DNA of 64,000 nucleotides, taken from CAVTWD01 sp963738325. Its GTDB lineage: Bacteria; Actinomycetota; Acidimicrobiia; Acidimicrobiales; Ilumatobacteraceae. Below the pieces are notes generated by a model that made no database searches, had not been told where the DNA came from, and saw only the letters and a program-made list of their open reading frames with translations. Below, piece by piece: positions 53,277-61,518 of the stretch. Location: positions 434,001 to 498,000 of the forward strand of contig CAVTWD010000001.1 of NCBI GenBank assembly GCA_963738325.1, in the 5' to 3' direction. Both the position numbers and the translations under genes were made by a program. How positions within the stretch are numbered: position 1 is the stretch's first letter; the number at the start of each line of letters is the position of its first letter.

Positions 53277-55082
53277 ATGCGGGAGTTCACGACGCCAGGA
53301 GCGCTGACGTTGGCCTCTGACGACAATGTGGTGGCGGCGCTGTTCGAGCGAGCGGGGCGCCAGGCCCAAGCGCCGGCCTTCGCTCGTCGTCAAGGCACCA
53401 CCTTCATCCCGATCACGCTCGGCGCCTTCGCCGAACAGGTGCGCAGCATCGCCGCCGGCTTCATCGGGCTCGGCATCGAGCCGGGGTCGGCCATCTGCCT
53501 CTTCAGCCGCACGCGCTACGAGTTCACGGTGGTCGACTACGCCATCCTCGCCGCCGGTTGCCTCACCGTGCCCATCTACGAGACCGATTCGCCGGAGCAG
53601 GTGCGGTGGGCGGCCTCGAACAGCGGGGCCGTCGCCATCGTGGTGGAGACGGCTGAGCTGGAGAAGGCGGTGGCGGCGGTGGCCGACCAGCTCCCCGCGC
53701 TCAAGCATGTGTTCGTCATCGAGGCCAGCGGCCTCGCCGAGTTGGCCGCGCACGGCTCGGGGATCAGTCCAGCCGAGGCGGACGCGAGATGGCAGCAGCT
53801 CGGGCACGACCAACTGGCGTCGATCGTCTACACGTCAGGCACCACTGGTCTCCCCAAGGGCTGCATGCTCACCCACGGGAACTTCATCTACGAGGTGCGG
53901 GCGATCATGGCGGTCGAGGGTGAGTTGCTCACCCCCGACAGCGCCACGCTCATGTTCCTCCCTCTGGCCCACGTGCTGGCGCGGGTGGTGCAGTTTGCGT
54001 GTGTCACCGCAGGCGTCCAGCTCGGCTACGCCACGGACATCAAGCACCTCACCGAGGAACTCCGGATGTTCCCGCCCACGTGGATCTTCTCCGTGCCCCG
54101 CGTGTTCGAGAAGGTGTTCGCGGGAGCACGGGCGCAGGCGGGCGGCGGCATGAAGGTCAAGATCTTCGATCGTGCTGCCGCCGTTGCCATCGCGATGTCC
54201 GAGCAACGTCAGGCCGGCAGGACGTCGTGGCTCACCAAGGGTGAGTTCGCGCTCTACGACCGGCTCGTCTACCGGCGGCTGCGCGAAGCCATGGGCGGTC
54301 GTGTGCGCTGGGCCATCTCGGGAGGCGCGCCGCTCCGGCTGCGCCTCGGCCACTTCTACGACGGCCTGGGGTTGCGAGTGCTCGAGGGCTACGGCCTTAC
54401 CGAGACCACGGCGGCCGCGACCTGCAACACCCCGTCCCACCTCCGCGTCGGGACGGTCGGTCGGCCGCTCCCCGGCGTCTCGGTGCGCATCGCCGACGAC
54501 GGCGAGGTGCTCCTGCGGGGGCCCGTGGTGTTCACCGGTTACTTCCAGAACCCCCAGGCCACTGGGGACGCCTTGGAGCCCGACGGCTGGTTCCACACCG
54601 GCGACCTCGGCGCACTCGACGCAAACGGCTTCCTGTCGATCACCGGCCGGAAGAAGGATCTGATCATCACGGCCGGGGGGAAGAACGTGCAGCCGGCCGA
54701 GCTCGAGGAGGCGTTGCAGGCGAACCCGCTCGTCGCCCAGGCCATCGTGATCGGTGACGGCAAGCCCTTCATCGCCGCGCTCGTGACCCTCGACCGGGAG
54801 GAGCTACCCGGGCTCGCGAAGCAGCTCGGCCACCCGGTGCTTCCCGCCGATCAGCTCGTCACGTCGATGGCCACCGATCCGCAGGTGCACGCCTCCATCC
54901 AGAAGACAGTGGACACCGCGAACGAGCTCGTCTCGCGGGCGGAGAGCATCCGCGAGTTCCGCATCCTGTCAGAGGAACTGTCGGTGGACGGCGGCGAGCT
55001 CACGGCCACGCTGAAGGTGAAGCGGGCGGTGGTGATGACGAAGTTCGCCGGCGTCGTCTCTTCCATCTACGGCGACGGTTGA
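53277..55082 (+). CDS. long-chain fatty-acid-CoA ligase (FadD15-like, AMP-forming)
   Basis: 601 residues from ATG 53277 (MREFTTPGALTLASDDNVVA); the frame is open from a GTG at 53265. AMP-binding motifs: the P-loop IVYTSGTTGLPKGCMLTHGN near residue 185, VLEGYGLTETTAAATCNTPS (A4/A5 motif), DGWFHTGDLGALDANGFLSI and the hinge GRKKDLIITAGGKNVQPAEL with DGGELTATLKVKR at the end carrying the catalytic Lys. The N-terminal GFIGLGIEPGSAICLFSRTR matches the long-chain subgroup. It activates fatty acids as acyl-CoA in the cytoplasm. Alone in its direction; convergent with the zinc-ribbon gene 7 bp away. Confidence 0.92.
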   Translation: MREFTTPGALTLASDDNVVAALFERAGRQAQAPAFARRQGTTFIPITLGAFAEQVRSIAAGFIGLGIEPGSAICLFSRTRYEFTVVDYAILAAGCLTVPIYETDSPEQVRWAASNSGAVAIVVETAELEKAVAAVADQLPALKHVFVIEASGLAELAAHGSGISPAEADARWQQLGHDQLASIVYTSGTTGLPKGCMLTHGNFIYEVRAIMAVEGELLTPDSATLMFLPLAHVLARVVQFACVTAGVQLGYATDIKHLTEELRMFPPTWIFSVPRVFEKVFAGARAQAGGGMKVKIFDRAAAVAIAMSEQRQAGRTSWLTKGEFALYDRLVYRRLREAMGGRVRWAISGGAPLRLRLGHFYDGLGLRVLEGYGLTETTAAATCNTPSHLRVGTVGRPLPGVSVRIADDGEVLLRGPVVFTGYFQNPQATGDALEPDGWFHTGDLGALDANGFLSITGRKKDLIITAGGKNVQPAELEEALQANPLVAQAIVIGDGKPFIAALVTLDREELPGLAKQLGHPVLPADQLVTSMATDPQVHASIQKTVDTANELVSRAESIREFRILSEELSVDGGELTATLKVKRAVVMTKFAGVVSSIYGDG

Positions 55083-55089
55083 TGCCGCC

Positions 55090-55263
55090 TCACTCCTCGG
55101 CGACGTCGTCCTCGTCGAGGACGACGTCCCACCGGTCGAGGCACTCGGCGCACCGGTAGGTCACCACGTCGCCAGGCATCCACGCGCCGTCCTCGCGCGG
55201 ATAGGTCAGGAGGTGGGCCACGCCGCCACAGTCGACGCAGATGATCGTGGCCGGCGGATTCAC
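55090..55263 (-). CDS. small zinc-ribbon-like protein
   Basis: 57 residues from GTG 55263: VNPPATIICVDCGGVAHLLT and VVTYRCAECLDRWDVVLDED. Two CxxC knuckles (CVDC and CAEC), 27 residues apart, form a zinc ribbon; the tail is strongly acidic. Its start overlaps the enoyl-CoA hydratase stop (GTGA, 55260-55263), so both are in one operon. No family name can be given; similar tiny ribbons are common in actinobacteria. Confidence 0.75.
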   Translation of the reverse strand: MNPPATIICVDCGGVAHLLTYPREDGAWMPGDVVTYRCAECLDRWDVVLDEDDVAEE

Positions 55264-55994
55264 CGTCGGCGCTGGGTGAAGCGGGCGACGCCCTCCGCGA
55301 AGCCATCGGCGAAGATCACCTCGCGGCCGTGGCGGTCCTCGTTGGCGAGGCCGGGATCGAGGGCGAGACCGAGCCCTTCGTACACCGAGGCGCGATCGTG
55401 CACGACGCAATTCCAGGGCGACGCCGCTACTTGAACGGCCAGTTCGAGGGCCGCATCGAGCGCCGTGCCGTCGGGCACCACACGGTTGGCGAAGCCGATG
55501 TCGTAGGCCTCGGAGGCGTCGAACTCCCGGCCCGTGAGGATGAGGTCGAGCGCGCGGCCCAGCCCGACGATGCGGGGCAAGCGGTAGGTCCCGCCGTCGA
55601 CCAGCGGTACCCCGAAGCGGCGCTCCAGGCAGCCGAACCGAGCGCCTTCCCCACAGACGCGCACGTCGCACCACGCGGCGAGCTCGAGGCCGCCGGCGAC
55701 GCACCAACCTTCGATGGCGGCGATCACTGGTTTGGAGAGCTGGAGACGAGTGGGGCCGAGTGGGCCACTCGGCCGCAAGACCGGAAGGTCACGCAGATTG
55801 GCCCCCGCGCAGAAGGCCTCCTCGTCGCCATAGAGCACGGCCACCTTGGCCTCAGCGTCGGCTTCGAAGGCGAGGAAGTCGTCGTGGAGGCGTTGCGCGG
55901 TGGCCGAATTGATGGCGTTGCGCACGGCCGGCTGCGCGACGCGCACGATGCGGACGCCCTCGTGGGCAGCGCCGCGTGGGCTCGGGGAAGCCAT
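55260..55994 (-). CDS. enoyl-CoA hydratase/isomerase (crotonase family)
   Basis: 244 residues from ATG 55994 (MASPSPRGAAHEGVRIVRVA). Crotonase landmarks: RNAINSATAQRLHDDFLAFE, EEAFCAGANLRDLPV (oxyanion-hole CAGAdL), KPVIAAIEGWCVAGGLELAA (second oxyanion GGLELA) and CLERRFGVPLVDGGTYRLPR with the Asp-Gly site, then LILTGREFDASEAYDIGFAN. The Glu pair of classical enoyl-CoA hydratase is partly replaced (LVDGG in place of PGxGG), so the reaction may be isomerase- or hydrolase-like. It leads the short operon with the zinc-ribbon protein and is divergent from rsmD (27 bp). Confidence 0.88.
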   Translation of the reverse strand: MASPSPRGAAHEGVRIVRVAQPAVRNAINSATAQRLHDDFLAFEADAEAKVAVLYGDEEAFCAGANLRDLPVLRPSGPLGPTRLQLSKPVIAAIEGWCVAGGLELAAWCDVRVCGEGARFGCLERRFGVPLVDGGTYRLPRIVGLGRALDLILTGREFDASEAYDIGFANRVVPDGTALDAALELAVQVAASPWNCVVHDRASVYEGLGLALDPGLANEDRHGREVIFADGFAEGVARFTQRRR

Positions 55995-56021
55995 GGCCTG
56001 CCACGGTACCGTCGCTTCGCG

Positions 56022-56552
56022 ATGCGGGTCGTGGCCGGGATGCTGAGGGGCAGGCGGTTGGTGGCGCCGCCCGGACGTCACACCCGCCCGACGGGCGATC
56101 GCGTCCGCGAGGCGATCTTCAACCACCTCACCAGCTTCGACGCGGTGCTCGACGCGACCACCGTCGACCTCTTCGCAGGTTCGGGGGCCCTGGGGATCGA
56201 AGCCTTGTCACGCGGCGCTCGCGCGTGCACCTTCGTCGAGTCGGCCCGCCCCGCCCTCGACGCTCTCCGCGCCAACCTCTCCTCGCTCGGTCTTCGCGAG
56301 CGGGCCACCGTCGTGGCGGCCGACGCGCTCGCGTGGGTGAAGGCCACGCGTCCCGACGTCACGCTCTGCCTCGCCGACCCGCCCTACGCCTTCGACGAGT
56401 GGGCGGCGCTCCTCGCGCCCGTGTCCGCGAAGGTGATCGTCGCGGAGTCGGACCGTGAGATCGCCCTCCCCGCCGGCTTCGATGCTGTCCGGACCAGGCG
56501 CTATGGCAGTACGGTGGTGACCATCGGCCACTGCGGTACAAGTGATCGATAG
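56022..56552 (+). CDS. rsmD: 16S rRNA (guanine(966)-N(2))-methyltransferase
   Basis: 176 residues from ATG 56022: MRVVAGMLRGRRLVAPPGRH, then TRPTGDRVREAIFNHLTSFD (the family-specific block), VDLFAGSGALGIEALSRGAR (SAM-binding loop) and CLADPPYAFDEW, the catalytic DPPY. It methylates G966 in helix 31 of 16S rRNA during late 30S assembly. It precedes coaD in the same direction, an arrangement conserved across many bacteria. Confidence 0.93.
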   Translation: MRVVAGMLRGRRLVAPPGRHTRPTGDRVREAIFNHLTSFDAVLDATTVDLFAGSGALGIEALSRGARACTFVESARPALDALRANLSSLGLRERATVVAADALAWVKATRPDVTLCLADPPYAFDEWAALLAPVSAKVIVAESDREIALPAGFDAVRTRRYGSTVVTIGHCGTSDR

Positions 56553-56610
56553 AGGGGTGACCGGTCCCTCGACTTGAGCCACGAAGTCAGAAGCACTGAA
56601 TCGGGCAGCT

Positions 56611-57090
56611 TTGGTACGCGTCCTCTATCCCGGGAGCTTCGATCCCTTTCACAACGGCCACCTCGACGTGGTCGAGACCGCGGCCGACCTCTTTGATGGG
56701 GTGATCGTGGCCGTCATGATCAATCCCCAGAAGGACGCTTCGATGTTCGGCCGTGACCAGCGGGTGTCGATGATCACCGAGTCCGTGGCGCACCTGCCGC
56801 AGGTCGACGTCGCCGCGTACGAGGGCTTGGCCGTCGACGCGGCCCGGGCCGCCCGCGTGGATGCCATCGTCAAAGGGTTGCGGACGGTGAGTGACTTCGA
56901 CACCGAGATGACGATGGCCCAGACCAACTTCGCCGTGTCCGGCGTACCCACCATCTTCCTGCCCTGCGGTTCGGCCAGTGGGTTCCTCGCCTCGCGCTAC
57001 CTCCGCGAGATCGCTCGCGAAGGCGGCGATGTGAGCGAGCTCGTACCGGCTCCGGTCGCGCGGCGCCTCAAGGAGCGGTTCGCACGATGA
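56611..57090 (+). CDS. coaD: phosphopantetheine adenylyltransferase
   Basis: 159 residues from TTG 56611: VRVLYPGSFDPFHNGHLDVV contains the nucleotidyltransferase HxGH motif (HNGH). Also VAVMINPQKDASMFGRDQRV, GLRTVSDFDTEMTMAQTNFA and the ISSTxxR-like region ASGFLASRYLREIAREGGDV. It makes dephospho-CoA, the penultimate step to coenzyme A. It overlaps the SepIVA-like gene by four bases (ATGA at 57087-57090). Confidence 0.95.
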   Translation: MVRVLYPGSFDPFHNGHLDVVETAADLFDGVIVAVMINPQKDASMFGRDQRVSMITESVAHLPQVDVAAYEGLAVDAARAARVDAIVKGLRTVSDFDTEMTMAQTNFAVSGVPTIFLPCGSASGFLASRYLREIAREGGDVSELVPAPVARRLKERFAR

Positions 57091-57623
57091 GCGACGACGC
57101 CCACTCGATCAACGACTCCGAGACGCTCCTGCGGCGCGCCATCGACATCATCGCCACCGCCCGCACCATCCCACTGTCGTCGTCGCCGATGATCAACCGC
57201 GACGAGATCCTCGAGCTGCTCGAGGAGGCGCTCAACCGCCTTCCTGACGAGCTCAAGCAGGCCCGGTGGCTGCTCAAGGAGCGGAAGGAGTTCCTCACCA
57301 AGACCCGTCGCGAGGGTGACGACATCCTCGACGCGGCGCGGGCCCAAGCCGAGCGCATGGTGCAGCGCACCGAGGTCGTCCGGGCGGCCGAGCTGCGAGC
57401 CCGACAGATCGTCGAGGCGGCCGAGAACGAGTCCCGCCGGATGCGGCACGAGGTCGAGGACTTCTGCGACCAACGCCTCGGCAGCTTCGAGATCGTGCTC
57501 GACAAGCTGATGCGCACCGTCCATGCCGGCCGCGAGCGACTCAACCTCGGCGTCAGGGAGGCCGAGCCCGAGCCCGAGGACCAAGCGGGCGGCCCGGCCT
57601 TCTTCGACCAGGACCGCCTCTAG
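57087..57623 (+). CDS. SepIVA/DivIVA-like coiled-coil protein
   Basis: 178 residues: MSDDAHSINDSETLLRRAID, a short helix IDIIATARTIPLSSSPMINR, then continuous coiled coil (ILELLEEALNRLPDELKQAR to LGSFEIVLDKLMRTVHAGRE) and an acidic tail ending FFDQDRL. It resembles mycobacterial Rv2927c/SepIVA, an essential division and intracellular-membrane-domain protein encoded in the same coaD-rnc neighbourhood. Resemblance to F-type ATPase subunit b is only through the coiled coil. Translationally coupled to coaD. Confidence 0.8.
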   Translation: MSDDAHSINDSETLLRRAIDIIATARTIPLSSSPMINRDEILELLEEALNRLPDELKQARWLLKERKEFLTKTRREGDDILDAARAQAERMVQRTEVVRAAELRARQIVEAAENESRRMRHEVEDFCDQRLGSFEIVLDKLMRTVHAGRERLNLGVREAEPEPEDQAGGPAFFDQDRL

Positions 57624-57630
57624 GCGCACC

Positions 57631-58146
57631 GTGTCTCGAGGCCTCGTCGTCAACGTCGCCGAGCTCCTCCGGCGACCTGGCACGCAGAAGCACGTCGAGC
57701 TCGTCGCCGAGGCGCCCGAACTTCGGGTGGTCGATGCCGAAGTCCCTCCGGGCGAGACGATCGACGTGGACGTGCTGATGGAGAGCCTGTCCGACGGGAT
57801 CGTGGTCTCGGGACGGCTCACCACCCGCTGGAGCGCCGTGTGCCGACGCTGCCTGGCCCCGATCGGCCAACCGCTCGTGGCCGAGGTGCGCGAGCTGTAC
57901 CAGCACCACGCGACGAGCGACGACGCCTTCGAGTTCCGGGGTGAGCAGCTCGATCTCGCCCCGATGGTGCACGAGGCGGTGATGCTCGAGTTGCCCCTCG
58001 CGCCGCTGTGCCGACCGGACTGCGCCGGCCTCTGCCCTGTCTGCGGCGCCGATCGCAACGAGGGGGACTGCGGTCACGACCAGCGCAGCACCGATTCCCG
58101 GTGGGCCGCGCTCGACGAGCTTCGCGAGCGCCTCGACCGTGAGTGA
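57631..58146 (+). CDS. YceD/DUF177 family protein
   Basis: 171 residues from GTG 57631, 8 bp after the preceding stop. VSRGLVVNVAELLRRPGTQK, VSGRLTTRWSAVCRRCLAPI and the C-terminal zinc-binding LCRPDCAGLCPVCGADRNEG with four Cys in two pairs, then DCGHDQRSTDSRWAALDELR. DUF177 proteins are encoded before rpmF in most bacteria and are linked to 23S rRNA accumulation. The context is exactly that: rpmF starts 162 bp later. Confidence 0.92.
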   Translation: MSRGLVVNVAELLRRPGTQKHVELVAEAPELRVVDAEVPPGETIDVDVLMESLSDGIVVSGRLTTRWSAVCRRCLAPIGQPLVAEVRELYQHHATSDDAFEFRGEQLDLAPMVHEAVMLELPLAPLCRPDCAGLCPVCGADRNEGDCGHDQRSTDSRWAALDELRERLDRE

Positions 58147-58307
58147 GGAGGGAGGGGTCCGTGGACTCTGGTCGACCAGAGGCGCTGGCGGACCGACCGA
58201 CCCTTGCGGCCACGGCCCAAGCCGCTATCCTTCGTCGGCTCGGCGGCCGGCGAGGGCCCCGCAGCCGTTGAGGGTGACGGGCGCCCTCCAGGAGAGGATC
58301 GCGAGCG

Positions 58308-58487
58308 ATGGCCGTCCCGAAGAAGAAGAAGTCGAAGTCGAAGAGCGGCAGCCGCCGCGCCGCGGCCTGGTCGCTCGACGCCCCCGCCCGCAGCACCTGC
58401 CCGAGATGTGGCTCGGTGAAGCAGCCGCACGTCGTGTGCCCGACGTGCGGTTGGTACAAGAACCGCGTCGCCGTCGACGTCGGTTAG
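58308..58487 (+). CDS. rpmF: 50S ribosomal protein L32
   Basis: 59 residues: MAVPKKKKSKSKSGSRRAAA, then STCPRCGSVKQPHVVCPTCG and WYKNRVAVDVG. The zinc-binding pairs CPRC and CPTC are those of the C+ form of L32. GGAGAGGA stands upstream of the ATG. The 160 bp between DUF177 and rpmF contain a palindromic CTGGTCGACCAG at 58167-58178 that recalls the dispersed repeat core. Ends 9 bp before plsX. Confidence 0.95.
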   Translation: MAVPKKKKSKSKSGSRRAAAWSLDAPARSTCPRCGSVKQPHVVCPTCGWYKNRVAVDVG

Positions 58488-58496
58488 GGGACGGCG

Positions 58497-59480
58497 ATGT
58501 CCCTGCCCGTCGCCGTCGACGCGATGGGGGGCGACCGGGCCCCGGGCGCCATCGTCGAAGGGGCGCTCGAGGCCCAGCGCGCGGGGTTCGGCGTGCTCTT
58601 GGTGGGCCGAGGAACGGACCTCACCGACACCGGTGGCTTGCCTGTCTTCGAGGCCTCCGAGGTCATCGGCATGAGCGACGACCCGGCCAGCGGTGTGCGC
58701 CGGAAGAAGGACTCCTCCCTGGTCAGGGCGGCCGAGCTCGTGCGCGACCGGCGCGCCTCGGCCATGGTGTCGGCGGGCAACACCGGTGCCGCCATGGCTT
58801 CGGCCCTGTTGCGCATGGGCCGCATCCGAGGGGTGAGCCGCCCGGCCATCGCCACCGCGCTGCCCATCCCCGGCGCGGGCGAGCGCACGCCGACGATACT
58901 GCTCGACTCGGGCGCCAACGCGGACTGCCAGCCGGACTGGCTGGTGCAGTTCGCGCAGATGGGCAGCGTCTACTTCCGCCACCGCTACGGCGTGAAGGAG
59001 CCCAAGGTGGGCCTCCTGTCCATCGGGGAGGAGTCCGGCAAGGGGAACAACCTCGTGAAGCAGACCCACGAGCTACTCGCCGCCACCCAGGGCCTCGAGT
59101 TCATCGGCAACATCGAGGGGCGAGACGTCCTGTCCCACGAGGTGGACGTCGTCGTGACCGACGGCTTCACCGGCAACGTCGTGTTGAAGACGCTGGAAGG
59201 CTGCGCCTCGGCCGTGGCCCGCGCCCTGACCGGCGCGATCGAGTCCGACCCGGCCTACCAGCGCGCCGGCGAGATCCTGCGCCCGGTGCTGGCGCCGTTC
59301 TACGAGACGATCGACCCGGAGACCTACGGAGGGGCCATGCTCCTCGGCGTCGAAGGGGTCTGCATCATCAGCCACGGCTCCTCGAGCGCGCGGGCTGTGG
59401 CCAACGCCATCCGAGTCGCCACCGAGCTCGTCGAGGCGGACGTCGTCGGGGAGCTGCGGGCGACCGTCGGCCGGGTCTGA
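58497..59480 (+). CDS. plsX: phosphate acyltransferase PlsX
   Basis: 327 residues: MSLPVAVDAMGGDRAPGAIV, ASGVRRKKDSSLVRAAELVR, AMVSAGNTGAAMASALLRMG (conserved SAGNTGA), ILLDSGANADCQPDWLVQFA, VGLLSIGEESGKGNNLVKQT and DVVVTDGFTGNVVLKTLEG. The enzyme makes acyl-phosphate from acyl-ACP for phospholipid synthesis. It sits between rpmF and acpP, the usual rpmF-plsX-acpP arrangement that ties lipid to ribosome synthesis. Confidence 0.95.
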   Translation: MSLPVAVDAMGGDRAPGAIVEGALEAQRAGFGVLLVGRGTDLTDTGGLPVFEASEVIGMSDDPASGVRRKKDSSLVRAAELVRDRRASAMVSAGNTGAAMASALLRMGRIRGVSRPAIATALPIPGAGERTPTILLDSGANADCQPDWLVQFAQMGSVYFRHRYGVKEPKVGLLSIGEESGKGNNLVKQTHELLAATQGLEFIGNIEGRDVLSHEVDVVVTDGFTGNVVLKTLEGCASAVARALTGAIESDPAYQRAGEILRPVLAPFYETIDPETYGGAMLLGVEGVCIISHGSSSARAVANAIRVATELVEADVVGELRATVGRV

Positions 59481-59569
59481 GAGCCTGGTTCCGGTAGCAT
59501 CGGCTCCGCCCTCGGGCGTCACGCGACGCTCTGATGGCGCGATAACCAGCGACCGTCGAGGAGGATGGG

Positions 59570-59866
59570 TTGCCGGCCGAGACCCACGTCGAGCACGGAC
59601 CGATGGATCGGCAAGAGGTCTTCGAGCTCGTTCGCGATCGGTTGGCCGACATCCTCGAGATCGATCCCGGCACCATCAGCGAGGGCCAGTCCTTCGTGGA
59701 CGACCTCGACGCGGACTCGCTCGCCCTCATCGAGCTCGTCGAGGCCTTGGAGGAGGAGCTCGCCGAGCGCTCGGTCGGCTTCCGCATCGAGGACGAGGAC
59801 CTCGAGGACCTGAAGACCGTGCGGGACGCCGTGGACTACGTGTGCGACCGGGTGAAGCAATCCTGA
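59570..59866 (+). CDS. acpP: acyl carrier protein
   Basis: 98 residues from TTG 59570 (PAETHVEHGPMDRQEVFELV); an internal ATG gives MDRQEVFELVRDRLADILEI. The phosphopantetheine Ser is in DDLDADSLALIELVEALEEE (usual D-S-L). The highly acidic four-helix bundle ends FRIEDEDLEDLKTVRDAVDY. It carries growing acyl chains. The SLALIE sequence differs from the common SLDTVE, typical of actinobacterial ACPs. The rnc frame begins in its last codons. Confidence 0.92.
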   Translation: MPAETHVEHGPMDRQEVFELVRDRLADILEIDPGTISEGQSFVDDLDADSLALIELVEALEEELAERSVGFRIEDEDLEDLKTVRDAVDYVCDRVKQS

Positions 59867-60574
59867 GCACCGGCCCAGACCTGGAGGCGCTCGCGCGAGC
59901 GCCTCGGCTACAGGTTCCGGGATCCTTCGCTGCTGCGCCAAGCCCTGGCTCACCGATCGTGGTGCGCGGAGTTCCAGGGTCAGAGCTCGAACGAGCGCCT
60001 CGAGTTCCTCGGTGACGCGGTGCTGGGTTGGGTGGTGGCCGATCTCGTCTACCGCCGCCACGAGTCGCTCGCCGAAGGGCAGCTCACCGACCTCCGCAAG
60101 GCCGTCGTGAACGCGACGGCCCTGGCCCAGGTGGCCGCCGCCTTCGATCTCGGCGCGGAGCTGCTGCTCGGCAAGGGGGAGGATGCGGCGGGCGGCCGCA
60201 CGAAGCCGTCGATTCTCTCGGATGCCCTCGAAGCCGTGATCGGCGCGGTCTACCTCGACGGGGGGACGGAGCCCGCCTACGAGCTCGTCATCCGCCTGGT
60301 CGGCGACCGGCTGGCCGAGGCCGCCGGCCGGGTGGGCGGCTTCGACCACAAGACCGCCCTCCAGGAACTGGCGGCGCGCCTCCTGGTCCAACCACCCCTC
60401 TACGTGGTCACGGAGGAGGGCCCTGACCACGCCAAGCGGTTCTTCGCCCGGGTGCACATCGACGGGCGGGTGCTCGGGCACGGGGAAGGGCGGTCCAAGA
60501 AGCAGGCCGAGCAGGCCGCGGCCCGCATGGCGAGGGAGGCGTTGGAGGGCGAGCACCCCATCACCCATGCCTGA
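59863..60574 (+). CDS. rnc: ribonuclease III, frameshift near the N-terminus
   Basis: The conserved body (from about 59897) reads ERLGYRFRDPSLLRQALAHR, NERLEFLGDAVLGWVVADLV (signature with catalytic Glu/Asp), SDALEAVIGAVYLDGG (second acidic pair) and a double-stranded-RNA-binding domain DHKTALQELAARLLVQPPLY to EQAAARMAREALEGE. That frame has no start codon after the acpP stop at 59866. A neighbouring frame starting around 59863 (CTGAGC, overlapping the acpP TGA) gives STGPDLEALAR and would join it at about 59900 with a one-base indel; the span is one base over 237 codons. RNase III cuts double-stranded rRNA and mRNA precursors. Confidence 0.9.
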
Positions 60575-61394
60575 GCTGCCCGAGGTCGAGACCGTGCGGC
60601 GAGGCCTCGCCGAGGCCGTCGTGGGCCGGCGCGTCGTGGGCGTGCAGGTGACCGGCGCCCGTACGGTGCGGCGGAGCTCACCGGGCGCAGTCGAGGCGGG
60701 GCTGCTCGGCCGGCGTTTCGAAGCCGCTGGGCGGCGCGGGAAGTACCTCGTCCTGCCCCTGGACTCGCCGGCCGCGCTCGTGGTGCACCTCCGCATGAGC
60801 GGCCAGCTCCTCCTCGCGCCCCCCGAGGCTCCCCGCCCCCGTCACACCCATGTCGTGCTCGCCCTCGACGACGGTCTCGAGCTGCGATTCGTCGACCCTC
60901 GCACCTTCGGCGAGGTCGTCGTGGTCCCGTCGGGGTCGTCTCTGGCGCCCGAGTTCGCCCTGTTGGGGCCGGATGCGTTCGACGACCTGGGCACCCCCGA
61001 CGCGCTCGGCCGGGTCGTGACCGAGCGGGCTCGCCAGCTGAAGTACCTGCTCACCGACCAGCGCAGCATCGCCGGCCTCGGCAACATCTACACCGACGAG
61101 ATCCTGCATCGCTCGCAGCTCGCGCCCGGCCGCGTGTCCTCCACGCTGAGCGGCGGTGACGTCCACCGGTTGCACCGTTCGCTGCGTGCGGTGCTCGGCG
61201 CCGCCATCGAGGCCCGGGGGTCCACCTTGGGCGACGCGCAGTACGTCGACCTGTGGGGTCGCGGGGGCGACTACCAGCACCAGCACCATGTCTACGCGTG
61301 GGCGGGAAGTCGGTGCCGGCGATGCCGGGGCACCGTCGAGCGCGCCCGGTGGGGCGGTCGTTCGACGTTCTGGTGCCGCGGCTGCCAGCGCTGA
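60567..61394 (+). CDS. mutM: formamidopyrimidine-DNA glycosylase
   Basis: 275 residues, overlapping rnc by 8 bp. N-terminal PELPEVETVRRGLAEAVVGR carries the catalytic Pro1 and Glu2 after Met removal. Also GRRGKYLVLPLDSP with the Lys, VVHLRMSGQLLL, TDQRSIAGLGNIYTDEILHR and the H2TH region. The zinc finger at the end has CRRC and, 16 residues later, CRGC. It excises 8-oxoguanine and opened-ring purines. Co-transcribed with rnc, as is usual. Confidence 0.95.
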   Translation: MPELPEVETVRRGLAEAVVGRRVVGVQVTGARTVRRSSPGAVEAGLLGRRFEAAGRRGKYLVLPLDSPAALVVHLRMSGQLLLAPPEAPRPRHTHVVLALDDGLELRFVDPRTFGEVVVVPSGSSLAPEFALLGPDAFDDLGTPDALGRVVTERARQLKYLLTDQRSIAGLGNIYTDEILHRSQLAPGRVSSTLSGGDVHRLHRSLRAVLGAAIEARGSTLGDAQYVDLWGRGGDYQHQHHVYAWAGSRCRRCRGTVERARWGGRSTFWCRGCQR

Positions 61395-61518
61395 GGGCCT
61401 CGGCCGCAGGTCGAGGCCTTCGGCGCGCCGGCCACGCGGGTCATCCTCGTGGTCCCCGATCTCCGGGAGGGGGCTCGCTAGGGTGAACCGACCTGTCCGC
61501 CACGACCCAGGGGCCTGC

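Noticed and set aside
51483..53813. Very long minus-strand open frame opposite the winged-helix gene
   Set aside because: It is antisense to a gene with clear family motifs, is Arg/Gly/His-rich without domains, and is expected in 70 % GC DNA.
58160..58190. Full third copy of the dispersed repeat before rpmF
   Set aside because: Only a TCCGTGGA and GGTCGACC core is shared; the second arm GCCGGATCGACC is missing, so it is mentioned only as a possible relative.
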